Assembly (NCBI GenBank): GCA_031841125.1
Contig: CM063111.1
Location: forward strand, 36,344,955 to 36,408,954
Length of the DNA stretch: 64,000 nt
Source: Acanthococcus lagerstroemiae
Taxonomy: Eukaryota; Arthropoda; Insecta; Hemiptera; Eriococcidae
Direction of reading: 5' to 3'
In this document: positions 35,150 through 45,169 of the stretch, piece by piece
How the letters are laid out: every line of letters starts with the position of its first letter
How positions within the stretch are numbered: position 1 is the first letter of the stretch
Position numbers and translations under genes: made by a program
The notes under the pieces: model-generated
Databases searched by the model: none
What the model was told of the DNA's origin: nothing
What the model saw: the letters and a program-made list of their open reading frames with translations, nothing else

Positions 35150-36040
35150 CATCAGACATTTAACAGATTTTTCTTAATTATGGAGGCAAACGTACAGCGG
35201 TGTAGCGGTGGAAGACTCCCCCACAGGAAAACTCGACTATTTAGTCGGCATGCATTTTGAACTATCAATGGGCAAAGCCACAAAATGGTTGATTTTTTGC
35301 TTGAGTGGAAAATGTTTGTATAGAATTTAATTGGTTTTCGTTCGGTTTCACCCATTAGTCGACATTTTGAACGTTCGTCAACAAAGCGTATATTAAGCAA
35401 TTTTCACACTGGGTGGCACTAATAGTTTTAAGTGACCATTTTTTCTTGTGTCACATTTTGCTACATACATGATGCTTCTTTTTCTAAAATACCTTTACTA
35501 ATTTTTCTCTCCCCCCCCCCCCCAATTAAACCAATTTTTAGTGATACAAATACCGTTCAGTTTCAATGTTGACATCATGACCAGTGTTTTATTAAATTTT
35601 AATAAATTACATCAAACAAGATAATATAATAAAAACAAGTAATATTTGTAACTCTAGTACTGTATTGAAAGTAATTTTTGTTGCAATATTTAGAAGCATC
35701 ATGTATGTAGCAAAATATGACACAAGAAAAAATGGTCACTTGCAACTATTAGTGCCGCCCAGTGTGAAAATTGCTTTATACACTTTGTTGACTAATGTTC
35801 AAAATTTCGACGCCCACGTTGTATATTATTCTATGGCCTGTTAGTCAACAAAATATAAAAGTCGTTTTGTGCGCTTGCGTAAATATTCTTGTTTGTACCG
35901 AGTCGGCAATTTTCGACCGCTTAGTCGGCAATTTGGAACATTAATCGGCAAACTAGAAAAATTGTTGGGCTGTTTTTTTAGCTTGCATTAAAAAATTTGT
36001 TGCCGAATCGACATTTTCAACTTATTTTCACCCCTACTGT
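35150..36040. mobile_element. Foldback-type element
   Basis: Core inverted arms run 35358-35525 and 35690-35811, pairing over more than 100 bp: GCAATTTTCACACTGGG, GGCACTAATAGTT, AGTGACCATTTTTTCTTGTG and CTACATACATGATGCTTCT occur on the left and complementary on the right. Surrounding sequence repeats (A)TTAGTCGGCA near 35236, 35352, 35918, 35940. A poly-C run lies at about 35511-35523. No target duplication was fixed, so outer borders are approximate. Confidence 0.65.
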
Positions 36041-36350
36041 GGATACCCCTAGGAACCTGTATCTACCGTGACAGATTGGCCTTAATTTAGAAAATTTTAG
36101 CCGGTGTACTGGCTGCAGTGGAGGAAGATGGAAGAGGAGACATGGTGAAGAGGTAATAAAAATCAAAATTTGGGCACAAGGCATTTTCCAGACTGCCCCT
36201 GTCTGCAGTTTGTCTTGTGTATTCTTTTCTTCGTATTCCAGCTGTGGAAACAGCTGCGTAATTGCCATCATTTTACTTCGTCTGCTTCTGCTCCTGCAGA
36301 AGTAAGGAAATGAAATAACAAATTCAAAGGGAAAGTGAGAAAGAAAAGGG

Positions 36351-37359
36351 GTGACCGGCTCAGAAGAAAGGTCTATAATAGTCTACTTATAGTGTGCACA
36401 ACACGTTTTCGAGAGAAACACGTTCAAAGTTAGGCAACACTGTTCCCGTATAATAACTAATAACCGATAATAACGAGCAGGTTCAGCATTTTACATGTAA
36501 AATGATTTATTTTACATTTTACGTAAAATGAATGTAAAATGTAAAATGTACGTAAAATGTAAAATCGATATAAAATGCGAAAAAAAAGGACATAATTTAT
36601 GATTGATATATTACTGATATGATAAATGAGAATGAAAAATTTAAAATTGAAAAGAAATTATGAAATTAAAAATTGAGATGAAATTAATCAAATTTTGGCG
36701 GGAAAATAAAACGAATAGAGTAGTTTAAGTAAAAATTGCTGATACCACAAAGTTCAATAAGTTTTAACTTGATTTTTTCAATGGAATTTATAAGATTTAT
36801 TAATAGGTAATTATTTTTGTTAGTTTTTGTTATTTAGTAATTTATAATTTTAAGCTTAAATTTTACGAAGTCTGACGAAAAATGTTCAATTTGCTTTGGC
36901 CGGAATTGCTCAATATTTTTTAAATATTTTTTTACTTATTCTGGTCTTTTATGATTCACTTTCTATAAAACACTCTACTTTTTTATGAGTCACCTATTGT
37001 GAATTTGAGGAGTATAAATTATAAAATTGAATGATAAAGGAGACGACCATTTTTGACTGTAATGCCAGTTGTGTGCCAGTATTAAAAATTTCAATTGAAA
37101 ATTTGAACTTCAATTTGTTTTACTCATTTTTATTCATTTCACATGTAAATTGTAAAATAAAAAGTAATTTTACATTGACTATTTTACATGTAAAATGTAA
37201 CATGTATTTTACCTGCCAACCCTGATAACGAGTATTTAGCGATCTGCTTACAGTGTTACCTGTTTACGGGAACACTATTGTCAGTGTTACCTAACTTTAA
37301 ATATGTTCTTCTCGAAAACGCGTTTTGCACACTACACACCTTTCTTCTGAGCCGGTCAC
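36351..37359. mobile_element. TIR element hosting a hAT insertion
   Basis: Left end GTGACCGGCTCAGAAGAAAG is matched by its complement at the right end. The arms go on pairing through CACGTTTTCGAGAG, AAAGTTAGGCAACACTG and TTCCCGTA. Without the nested hAT it is about 250 bp. No clear target duplication. Confidence 0.7.
36478..37224. mobile_element. hAT-like element, 747 bp, ACATGTAAAATG-rich
   Basis: Perfect 8-bp duplication ATAACGAG (36470-36477, 37225-37232). Left CAGGTTCAGCATTTTACATG; right complement CAGGGTTGGCAGGTAAAATA. Both arms are filled with palindromic CATTTTACATGTAAAATG words. Confidence 0.82.
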
Positions 37360-37510
37360 ATAGGTGAAACAGACTTATGGCGTCAGAACAAGGAATTTCC
37401 CGTTTTCTATGCTGACAGTTTACCTCCCCCTTTTCGAGGCCTAAGACCTTTTATTTTTCATCTTTTCTTTTGTGTTTGCTTTTACGTTTTGGACGTAAAA
37501 TTTGCAATTT

Positions 37511-37951
37511 CAGGCTGACCACTCAAATTTTCTCTGAAAACGGTGATAAAGTGACCAATTCCGTAAAAAAAAGTGACCGAAAAGTGACCAAAAAATCACC
37601 ATAATTCCCATATTTTTGAATAAAAATTATTTTCATTCAGACTTTATGTAATCTTCGGCTCTCATGTTTTGAAAAAAACATACATCACAAGTTTTTCGCA
37701 GCATCACACACTCTACTCACGCACACTTGTCTTGTATACTTATATCACATATCAGATTGAAGAAACTTTTTTTCTCTCAATAAATTGATAATAGTTAAAA
37801 TGAGCATTTTTTATATTTTTTTTTTAAAGGAAATTTTTTAAATAGTGACTTTTTTGATTAAAAAGTAACTTTCGTGACCAAATTTTAAACAAGTGACCAA
37901 AGGTGACCAGAGGTGACTTAAGGTGAAAAAAGTGACCGAGTGGTCAGCCTG
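37511..37951. mobile_element. hAT-like MITE, 441 bp, GTGACC-rich
   Basis: Ends CAGGCTGACCACTC and its complement; arms contain many AGTGACC words. CAATTT flanks both sides (37505-37510, 37952-37957). Confidence 0.75.
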
Positions 37952-38629
37952 CAATTTTGCACCAGATTGTCCCTAAGGTGGTCAAGCTGAAAGGCTGTAC
38001 TCAAAAATTGAGGAATGATGGAAGTCATGACAGAACCAAAATAACAGAAGTGGATGGAAAAACAAGTAGCAGGCAACAAAATTGACATACCACGAGTTAG
38101 CAGGTGGTTTCAATGTGATAATCGGCAATTCTAAATGAGAACTGGGGTAATATTGTGGTGTTTATGTAATACTGATATGCTTGTGTAATTATCTGTAACG
38201 TAAACAGAAAATTGTTTTAGGGGGGGATTAAAGAGATTTTAGCAGGGAAAAGTAATCGCGAGTAAAAAATTGTAGGGTTTTCCGACAACTTGGCCGGTAA
38301 AAATAAAATTTTCAAATTTTTTTTCTGGATCGGAGGTATCTTAATTCACCCCCCCTCCCCTTAATTACGCCACTGGCGATTATAAAATGGGAATTAGCAA
38401 TTTTAAAGGAATGTACAGATAGTTTTGGTACGTAAGTGATATTAACAAAGTTTCATTGAAAAATGTCGGTTTGGTCCCAGAAACTCACAGTTTGGGAAGG
38501 TTTTTCTAGATGTACATTACTCTAGATTTGATACCAATTCACTAAGACTCCCCCCGGGGTTGTGTATGACTTTTTAAAAGTTTTCTATGACTACCAGACA
38601 TGTTTTGGATGTTTCCATGGAAAATAAAA
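37952..38629. other. Intergenic, no gene seen
   Basis: No coding frame. CTTAATTACGCCACTG near 38362 resembles one end of a hAT element but no partner end was found. Confidence 0.4.
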
Positions 38630-39866
38630 CAGAAAGAAAAGTGAAACGGAAAACATCTTGGCATTAGGAAAGTTTCGAATCTTGGGGAGCATCAAAAGAA
38701 AGTGAAGTAACGAGCAAAGAGTACAATCCTCAATACAGAGATGTGTACTCACAATATTATCATATGGTTGCCAAACATGGACACTAACGAAAATGATAAG
38801 CAAGAGGATAGAGACAACCTAAAATGAGGTACCGACGGGTAATATAGGCCATATTTTAATATGCCCCCCCCCCCAGTCATACGTGAACTATGAAAAATTT
38901 GAAGCATTTCGCTGCACTGATTGATGTTGGGTATCATACCAAAACACCCTCTAACATTGTGGAAGTGATTTATCCACATGAATTGCATCTGTGGAAGTTT
39001 GTTTGAAAAACGTGATAAGCAAAATCGTCGAAGTTGAGAAATCGCCGGTTTTCAAAGTGCGCCAAATCTACTTTGAGTAAACGTAAATACGAATTTTCTA
39101 AATGATAATTAGGGAAATGTTATGCGCTTTCCAAGTATATAAATGATGAGGGTCATTGAGCTCGTTTTATCCAGGAAAATTAATTTTTATGAAAAAAGTC
39201 ATAGATGGGACCGGGCGTACCTATCTGAATGAATTTATTTATTCACAAATGAGCCAAGAAGCGTAATTTATCATCCTTATGTACTTATATTATCATCTTC
39301 AATTACAGAAATGCATCATGGGGTAAAAATTTATGACCTTCATTGAATTTTCGTTCATTGAAGCTCGTTTACTCTTTCTTTTGTTTTCAGTGACTTCAAG
39401 TTTCAAGAGAAAAATGTTTATCATCAGTGTTGTACTCTGAATCAGCTATTGCTAAAATACTGCCCCCTCACCTCTATCACATAATAATGTAGGAAAAATC
39501 AATCACCCCTAAGAAAAATTATGTATTTCCTGATTTTTTCCCGTTTTCAGCATTACAGAAAAAATTGAACACCCATGCCCATATTATGTGCCTTTTGACT
39601 TTAATATAGGCCCTCCAAGCCCAGAAGCGGCGCTGGAATTTTTTTTTTGTGGGGGAGGGGTGATTTTTTTTAGTAGTGTTAACCTGCATTCATCGGCATT
39701 GGTGGATTTTTTGGGGGGAGGGATGTAGTATGTTGTATCAAAGTGTCTAAAACTCATGTAAGTCATTTATTTTCAGTCATAGTAATTTAAGAATCTAAGG
39801 ATCAGCAAATTATACACTGAAAGAGAAATCAAAGAATTTAGAACTGGAAAATTCTATTATAATGAC

Positions 39867-40403
39867 CAGGGCTGCAATTTTTATGTGAATGCATATTTTT
39901 CAAACGATCTTCACGAATCATAGAATTCTGAGTCAAATGAGCAGCACTTCATCTTGCATATTTCGCATATTTTGCACCAATTGTGCCTATTTTTCAATTT
40001 CTTGTTATTTTTTTAGTTCTCAAAAAAAAAAAAAAGTTGAGAAGACTTAATGGTTAATGAATCAGTAGAAGAGCTTTTGGAAAAATATGTTCTTGCCCGC
40101 ATCACATTCATCAATCATCAAGAAATTACGAATAGATGCATTATCTCCTGGGTGCATCTCCTATTAAAATAAGATGGGACTCTTAAGGAGATACTTTGTT
40201 GGATCATTTTAAAATATGATAAAAATTGTCTTAGTGGATCCAACTTAATTTTTTCTTTGAAATGATATACCCATATTGTATTTGCATATTTATGCATATT
40301 TTACAATTTTAGCGCGTATTTCCGGCATATTATTTAGACTGAATTCAGTGCATAAAATATGCGCATATTTCGCTATTTTTTGTGCATAAAAATTGCAGCC
40401 CTG
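39867..40403. mobile_element. hAT-like MITE, 537 bp
   Basis: Perfect 8-bp duplication ATAATGAC (39859-39866, 40404-40411). Ends CAGGGCTGCAATTTTTATG and complement. CATATTT/AAATATGC words fill both arms. Confidence 0.92.
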
Positions 40404-40726
40404 ATAATGACGATAAATCGAAATAGCAGCTGACAAGAGTCTTCGCATGTATGACATGCTCATGTGAGTCGTGTGAGACATGCTCACCGCGCGTATTAAG
40501 GTAGGTGAGCTCAATAAGGCCTTAATTTAAGGTCTTGGCTCTCCAATCTTTCATGTAAATGATTTCATGTTTTTCCTTTTTTGTGTTATAGTCGTCGACT
40601 GAAATATTTAAAAATTAGCAAGCTTGAAATTTTTCTATACTGCTCCACGTTCCTCAGATCGTCTAATAAAACTACCCCTTTTTCAAAACTTGATAAGGCC
40701 AGCGCATCAAAGAAGGCTGGGCCTGT

Positions 40727-40871
40727 AATCTAATAAGACCCAACCTAATACCTCCTGACCTGAAATTCGGTAACTAAAAAGTTAAGCATGGTTCAAATAA
40801 AAATTTATGAGTAAGTTATCACTGAAATGATTATCAATTGATCTTATCAGGTTGGGCCTTATTAGGTTACA
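40727..40871. repeat. Short inverted repeat
   Basis: GTAATCTAATAAGACCCAAC at the left pairs with the complement of GTTGGGCCTTATTAGGTTAC at the right, with about 95 bp between. Possibly a very short decayed element. Confidence 0.5.
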
Positions 40872-42115
40872 TAACACTATTTTTCGCGAGTATCGCATAC
40901 CTCGGTTCCAAATTGCTTAAATTTCACTTTTCTGGCGTCGATCGTTAACCAACTACCACTACAAAAAGTATCCAATGTTTGATTTCTGGATAAATTCCAT
41001 TTGACTAACATAATACTCGTAAATTCTCCAAGTTACACAAAAAACATATCGGAGCACTTTTTACGTTATTGGAAAATCATCAACCCGCATATCTCGCTCC
41101 AGTGGACTAATATCTTGATAAAAACAACTGGACAGTGTTGCCATATCATGAAGGAACAACTAACTTTACTGTACGTTTTAATGCAGTCTAAAGCATAGCA
41201 GTCAAGATCAATATATTGGACTTTATATTGGGGATCCGGGCCTCATTGGGCTTATCTACATGCAATAAAATTAAGTTTCCCCCCCCCCCATGAAAATGTA
41301 GCATTACAGACGAAGAAATATATTTAGCTTTACATTATTATTTTAGCGCATTCATAGCAAATTGGGGGGGGGGCATAGATTTAGATTTTGTTATACACCC
41401 TGTGTATGTGTATTGCGAGTCAAGTGTATGGTACGGTACTACTAATTGCGGTATCACATGGCACACTAATTCGTTTACAACTTTTTTATAACTACAAGTA
41501 TAAACATAATTATTGGCTTTTGAATTTGGGGGAGGGGGTAATTTTGATAATTTCTACCCAAGAAAAATTTGGGGTAGTCTACCCGCTCTAAGCAACGCCC
41601 ATGCCCAAGCCTTTTTTCATTCGGCTCTGGACGGCTGTAAATGAACTTTCTGAAGTGTTTGTGCACATATTCTGATAGTATATTGACCCCACTACACTTT
41701 CCACTTTGTACATTGTCAAAATAACAAAAACTTGGCTCGGCAGAGCGATTCTCGCGTAGGAGGCCCATACTACCCGTCGGCACCTTGATCGATATTGAAT
41801 ATTAAGCTAAAATATAAAATACTAGTTAAATTAAAGGTAATCAAAAGGAAGCTCAAAGACAATTTAGACTTTTTGAAAACATTGAAATGGTTGAAGTAGG
41901 ATTGGGCTGGACATGTGGCAATAATGTAATGCGAAAGATGGGGAGCAAACGTAACGAACTACAGAGAAAAAAGGGAAGACAGAAAGCAAGATGGAAGAGG
42001 AACCTGAAAGAATGCAGGAAAACTAATTATACCATAGAGTGACATATGACCGGCTTGAATGGACCAGATTGAGGGAGGCCTATGCCCAATATGAAGGGCC
42101 AACTAGTTAACCTAC

Positions 42116-42475
42116 GTAAATATAATGTAAACATATAATGGATGGTGTACTAAAAGCTAACTGAAAATTGAAAGAAACCTTCTTATCACTGTCACATTCA
42201 AGTGCAAGACGAGTTTAAAACGTTTACGCTTGAATTTTTAATTTTTTAGTTTTCCATTTATGAACCAATCCAGGACTAGACCCGGTGAACCCGCTAGCTG
42301 CACCCCTGTGCATGAGCGTCCAAATCGAAAATTGTACTTAGGAGCAATCGCCATCACTGTATTCGTTATCAGAAGCAGTCGTTATCAAGTCAGTGACTTA
42401 TGATGTTTGCGTCAGACAAGGTAAATAGTGATACAGTGACGTCAGTTATCACATCCAGGAATTCAGCTACAACAT
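42116..42475. other. Intergenic, nothing recognised
   Basis: No gene or delimited element. Confidence 0.4.
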
Positions 42476-42488
42476 TGGTTAACATAGT

Positions 42489-42708
42489 CACTTTTCTAAT
42501 TCTACTCTCAACCCGAGCCCTGGAATCCGCCCTTTCGAGCATTACCTACTTCAAAGACGTCGGGGAGGCGGTTAGGGCTGTCTTAGCCCTCTTCTTTTCT
42601 CGCCGAAAACCCGGTCCAAGTCCATGTAGCGAGTTGCTACGTAGGCTCGAACCGAGGACCTCCGGATTCCGAGTCCAGCGTGCTATCCATTCGACCAACC
42701 AGACCCCC
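42489..42708 (-). mobile_element. tRNA-derived SINE, full-length, 220 bp
   Basis: Perfect 13-bp duplication TGGTTAACATAGT (42476-42488, 42709-42721). On the - strand the head is tRNA-like with TGGTCGAATGG and GGTTCGAGCC as A and B boxes. A middle part with AGGGCTAAGACAGCCCTAA follows, then the tail GGGCGGATTCCAGGGCTCGG ending in TTAGAAAAG. Confidence 0.93.
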
Positions 42709-42721
42709 TGGTTAACATAGT

Positions 42722-43062
42722 GCACATGAGCGTACCGAAAGGGGGAGCCTCCCGAGATGTTTGAAAACAGGCTTCAGTTGGAAAATTAAAGGCCCTCAGT
42801 TGGAAAATTTAAAAAACAAAACATTTTTTCGGAAGCGGTCTTTCTAGTGGGAAAATTTTGGATTTCCTCCCCGAGCAATTTCTCTTCGATACGCCCCTAC
42901 TCTTTTGCAGCTAACCAAAGTTACTGATACACCATTACTACGAACTGATTCACGCAGGTTATTCCGAACTGGTCCAAACAGGTTATTTGTAACTGACCCC
43001 TGTGGGCTGCAATTTTTAAGAAAATTTCAATAAGTTGCATCCATCAAATGATACATTATTAA
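42722..43062. other. Intergenic between SINE and gene B 3' end
   Basis: No gene recognised. CAT-GAGCGTACCGAAAGGGGG near 42726 resembles a hAT end without a partner. Confidence 0.4.
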
Positions 43063-43276
43063 CAAATGAAAAATAATTTATTATTCATTTTCGCACATTT
43101 CAACAAAAATATTAATTCGATACAAAACGCTTATTTACAAAAAAATTAATTAATGAAAGTATCAAAAACACGAAATGCACAGAAATAACAAACATATTAA
43201 ATTACAGTAATTTATTATTCTACTATTATTACACCAATAGTAATAACAATAAGACAATAAAAGTCTTAAGTACGCG
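43063..43276 (-). other. Gene B: inferred 3'UTR with AATAAA signals
   Basis: After the stop at 43277 the - strand has AATAAA at 43216-43211 and again at 43083-43078, in AT-rich sequence with TTTGT tracts. The UTR end is estimated. Confidence 0.55.
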
Positions 43277-43367
43277 TTAAACTATATTGTCGTTTTTTGA
43301 GGTAACTTCTATTTCGTGTCGTCTCCACCATGGAATTCCATTCTGACTTTGGCTCATTTCATCGCAA
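43277..43367 (-). CDS. Gene B, last coding exon
   Basis: The acceptor GGTCCTCTTAG precedes 43367. The first base completes the split Ser codon (AG|T), and 29 residues follow: CDEMSQSQNGIPWWRRHEIE then VTSKNDNIV and a TAA stop. It is too short to stand out as a reading frame alone; it is supported by exact phase continuity, a good acceptor and downstream polyadenylation signals. Confidence 0.7.
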
Positions 43368-43467
43368 CTAAGAGGACCAACCCACGTGTCAGTAAATTGG
43401 TAATGAAGTTAATTAAAAAAGGTCATACATACACTGGTATGAGACGCCTAAGCGCCTGAGTACTGCA

Positions 43468-43695
43468 CAGGGTAGCCACGTGTTTTAGAATGATTTTCCC
43501 CGGTTTCCTAGACCAATTTTCCGAACTTTTCTTGACTTTTTAAAGCTTGTAATAGCGTACATTCTTTAATCATTATTCTCAATATGTTCCCTGATTTTGA
43601 TCAAAATTACAGCAATTCCTTAACTGTTCTCTGATTTTTCCAGACCGAAAAAAATTCCCTGACGTTTCCCGGTTTTCCAAAAAGTGGCTACCCTG
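43468..43695. mobile_element. 'CAGGGTTGCCAC' MITE copy 3, 228 bp, in gene B intron
   Basis: Ends CAGGGTAGCCAC and complement, with internal CCCGGTTTCC/CCGGTTTTCC as in copies 1 and 2. Flanks CTGCA and TTGTA differ by two transitions. More diverged than the other copies. Confidence 0.8.
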
Positions 43696-43750
43696 TTGTA
43701 GTAATGGCCGGACCCACGCCAGCCAATCAAAACGTAGTTCCAAAACTCAC

Positions 43751-44133
43751 CTTCGGCTCTGCGGCTCGTACTGATACGGGCTGTACAACAACGGCACATG
43801 ACAATATGCATTCGCCCCAGGTACCGCATCCTCGGCTTCTCTCGAATTGTAGCCGAAACGAGTGGCGCCACCGCCGCTGAGGTCTCGCATTGGCACTTCC
43901 GACTGGCTTCGATTGCGCGCTAGCAATGCGGCCGTGGCGCGTCTACTACGCTTCTTACGCTTGACCTCACGTTCGACGCTACATTGTATAGACAGCAATA
44001 GCGTGCACACCATAGCCATTAAAACGCCGATGTACACCAACACCAACTGGTCTCCGCCTCGTCGTTGATTGTGCAGCCAGTACGCGGCCAGAACCAGCGA
44101 AACGCCCAAGAGAATTCCAATGATGAAAATGAC
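43751..44133 (-). CDS. Gene B, penultimate coding exon: both membrane spans
   Basis: The acceptor GATTGTTGTGCAG ends at 44134, and the exon opens in phase 0 with VIFIIGILLGVSLVLAAYWL, continuing the span begun in the previous exon. A short polar loop (HNQRRGGDQ) and a second span (LVLVYIGVLMAMVCTLLLSI) follow, then a very basic stretch (EREVKRKKRSRR) that suggests a cytosolic C-terminus, and a Ser/Gly/Tyr-rich tail ending PLLYSPYQYEPQS. It ends in phase 2 at the consensus donor GAAG|GTGAGT. Reading through would stop two codons later, as in any phase-2 intron with this donor. No family is recognised. Confidence 0.78.
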
Positions 44134-44464
44134 CTGCACAACAATCACGTAATGTTATTAATTAGTAAACACCGACCGAGGAGTTACTCTCTGAATTTCC
44201 AACACGTGTAGGCCTATAGCCAAGTCCAACTTCTACAATCAGCAAATGAATATCAGGATGATAGCCTCATTCACTCAGAAAACGTCTCCAACTATGCAGC
44301 ATGAACACAATAAGAGCACTTCCAAATGTCTTCCCTATCAGACCGGAAGTCTCCAGCAACGTTGTATCAGGCCTGAGAACTACAGAAGACTCTGGAATCG
44401 TGAAAACAGCCTTAACTAGGACCCCGAACATTTGATGACCTCATTCCAAGGCCTACGAACTTAC

Positions 44465-44930
44465 TTGAAGCAAATAATGGCAGCATCGTTCGAACGTTCT
44501 ACAATGACCGCCGCACGGATCGACGATGCCATCCGTGGTCGACAAACTGATCGGCGTCACCGGCCGGTCGGAGGATGTCCGCGACGTGCTGCAGGCGCCG
44601 TTTACGACGGAGGCATGGTCGAACAACTTGGCGCTTCGAGAACGATGCTGCCGATGACTCTTCTGCGCTGACGCAGGATTTGTCCGTACTATCGATGGTA
44701 CGCGATCGATGTATCCGGCGTACAATTTCTGACTTTTGAGGCGAGGCATGGTCACACTCTTTGCATAAGGCTGCGTCGGATAACATTGTAACCGCTGTTC
44801 GGACACACTGTCCGGAAACACTGGAGGACCAGGTCCGCTCAGGGTACAGTACGTGGGCGCCCGTCCTTGCGAGCTGTTCGAAGACGATCTGGCAGTTTCC
44901 GAGTACTGTTGGTCCAGTAGCCATGGATTT
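44465..44930 (-). CDS. Gene B, internal coding exon
   Basis: Follows the acceptor ATAATTTCAG. The first base is the third position of a split codon, so an upstream exon must end in phase 2. The frame then gives 155 residues from NPWLLDQQYSETARSSSNSS to CRTFERCCHYLLQ, ending at CAA|GTAAGT. It is Ser/Arg/Gln-rich and probably disordered, with Cys clusters (CGGHC, CC) just before the first membrane span, possibly palmitoylated; that is inference. A competing frame starting at 44924 (MATGPTVLG) overlaps but does not join the downstream exons in frame, so it is a shadow. The first internal Met is at 44749 (MPRLKSQ). Confidence 0.75.
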
Positions 44931-45169
44931 CTGAAATTATTTGAGGAAACTGAGTAATAATATTAAATGACTGCAAGCTCGATACAGATGAGTCTTATGT
45001 CAAAAACACAAGCGAATACTCGAGTCAACACAGGTTGTGACTGCTTGAGCAAAACGACTGAACTTTAACAGGTAGTATGTAGATGAGTCTCATTTGGCTC
45101 ACACTTGAAAGGTTCTAGTTTGCATCACCAGTCAAAAATGATGCTTGTAGATTGAGAAATCTATTTTGA
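44931..45169. other. Gene B upstream intron sequence
   Basis: Lies directly upstream (on the - strand) of the gene B internal exon. No further exon was identified nearby. Confidence 0.4.

Larger units (their letters stand above)
38827..41784. mobile_element. TIR element, about 2.96 kb, ends GGTACCGACGGG
   Basis: Left end GGTACCGACGGGTAATATAG and right end (complement) GGTGCCGACGGGTAGTATGG. It sits between two consecutive pieces of one LINE, confirming insertion. The target duplication is not clear. No transposase was recognised in the 2.96 kb; a hAT element is nested at 39867. Poly-C and poly-G runs lie near 38866, 41281 and 41365. Confidence 0.65.
38630..42115 (+). mobile_element. LINE 3' fragment split by a 3-kb element
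   Basis: 38630-38826 reads as the reverse-transcriptase C-terminal region (CTILNTEMCTH, then a YGCQTWTLTK-like block broken by shifts). 41850-42115 continues it with LKWLKWDWAGHVA, REKRGRQKARWKRNLKEC and a PMPNMKGQLVNL-like end, typical of RTE/CR1-type tails. The intervening 2.96 kb is an insertion. Confidence 0.72.

Noticed and set aside
38350..38375. A hAT end (complement CAGTGGCGTAATTAAG)
   Set aside because: No matching opposite end or duplication could be found, so no element is reported.
10716..43750. In-frame stops directly at the donors of gene A exon 2 and gene B exon 44133-43751, as if both were regulated by intron retention
   Set aside because: Any phase-2 intron with a GTAAG or GTGAG donor creates this stop automatically, so it carries no special meaning.
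43747..44148. A single-exon protein starting MIVVQVIFIIG
   Set aside because: The apparent ATG lies in the intron just before the acceptor GTTGTGCAG. Phase continuity with both neighbouring exons shows the true reading.
44499..44924. 141-codon - strand frame beginning MATGPTVLG
   Set aside because: It overlaps the gene B exon in another frame. Only the other frame is open from the acceptor to the donor and continues into the next exon's membrane span.
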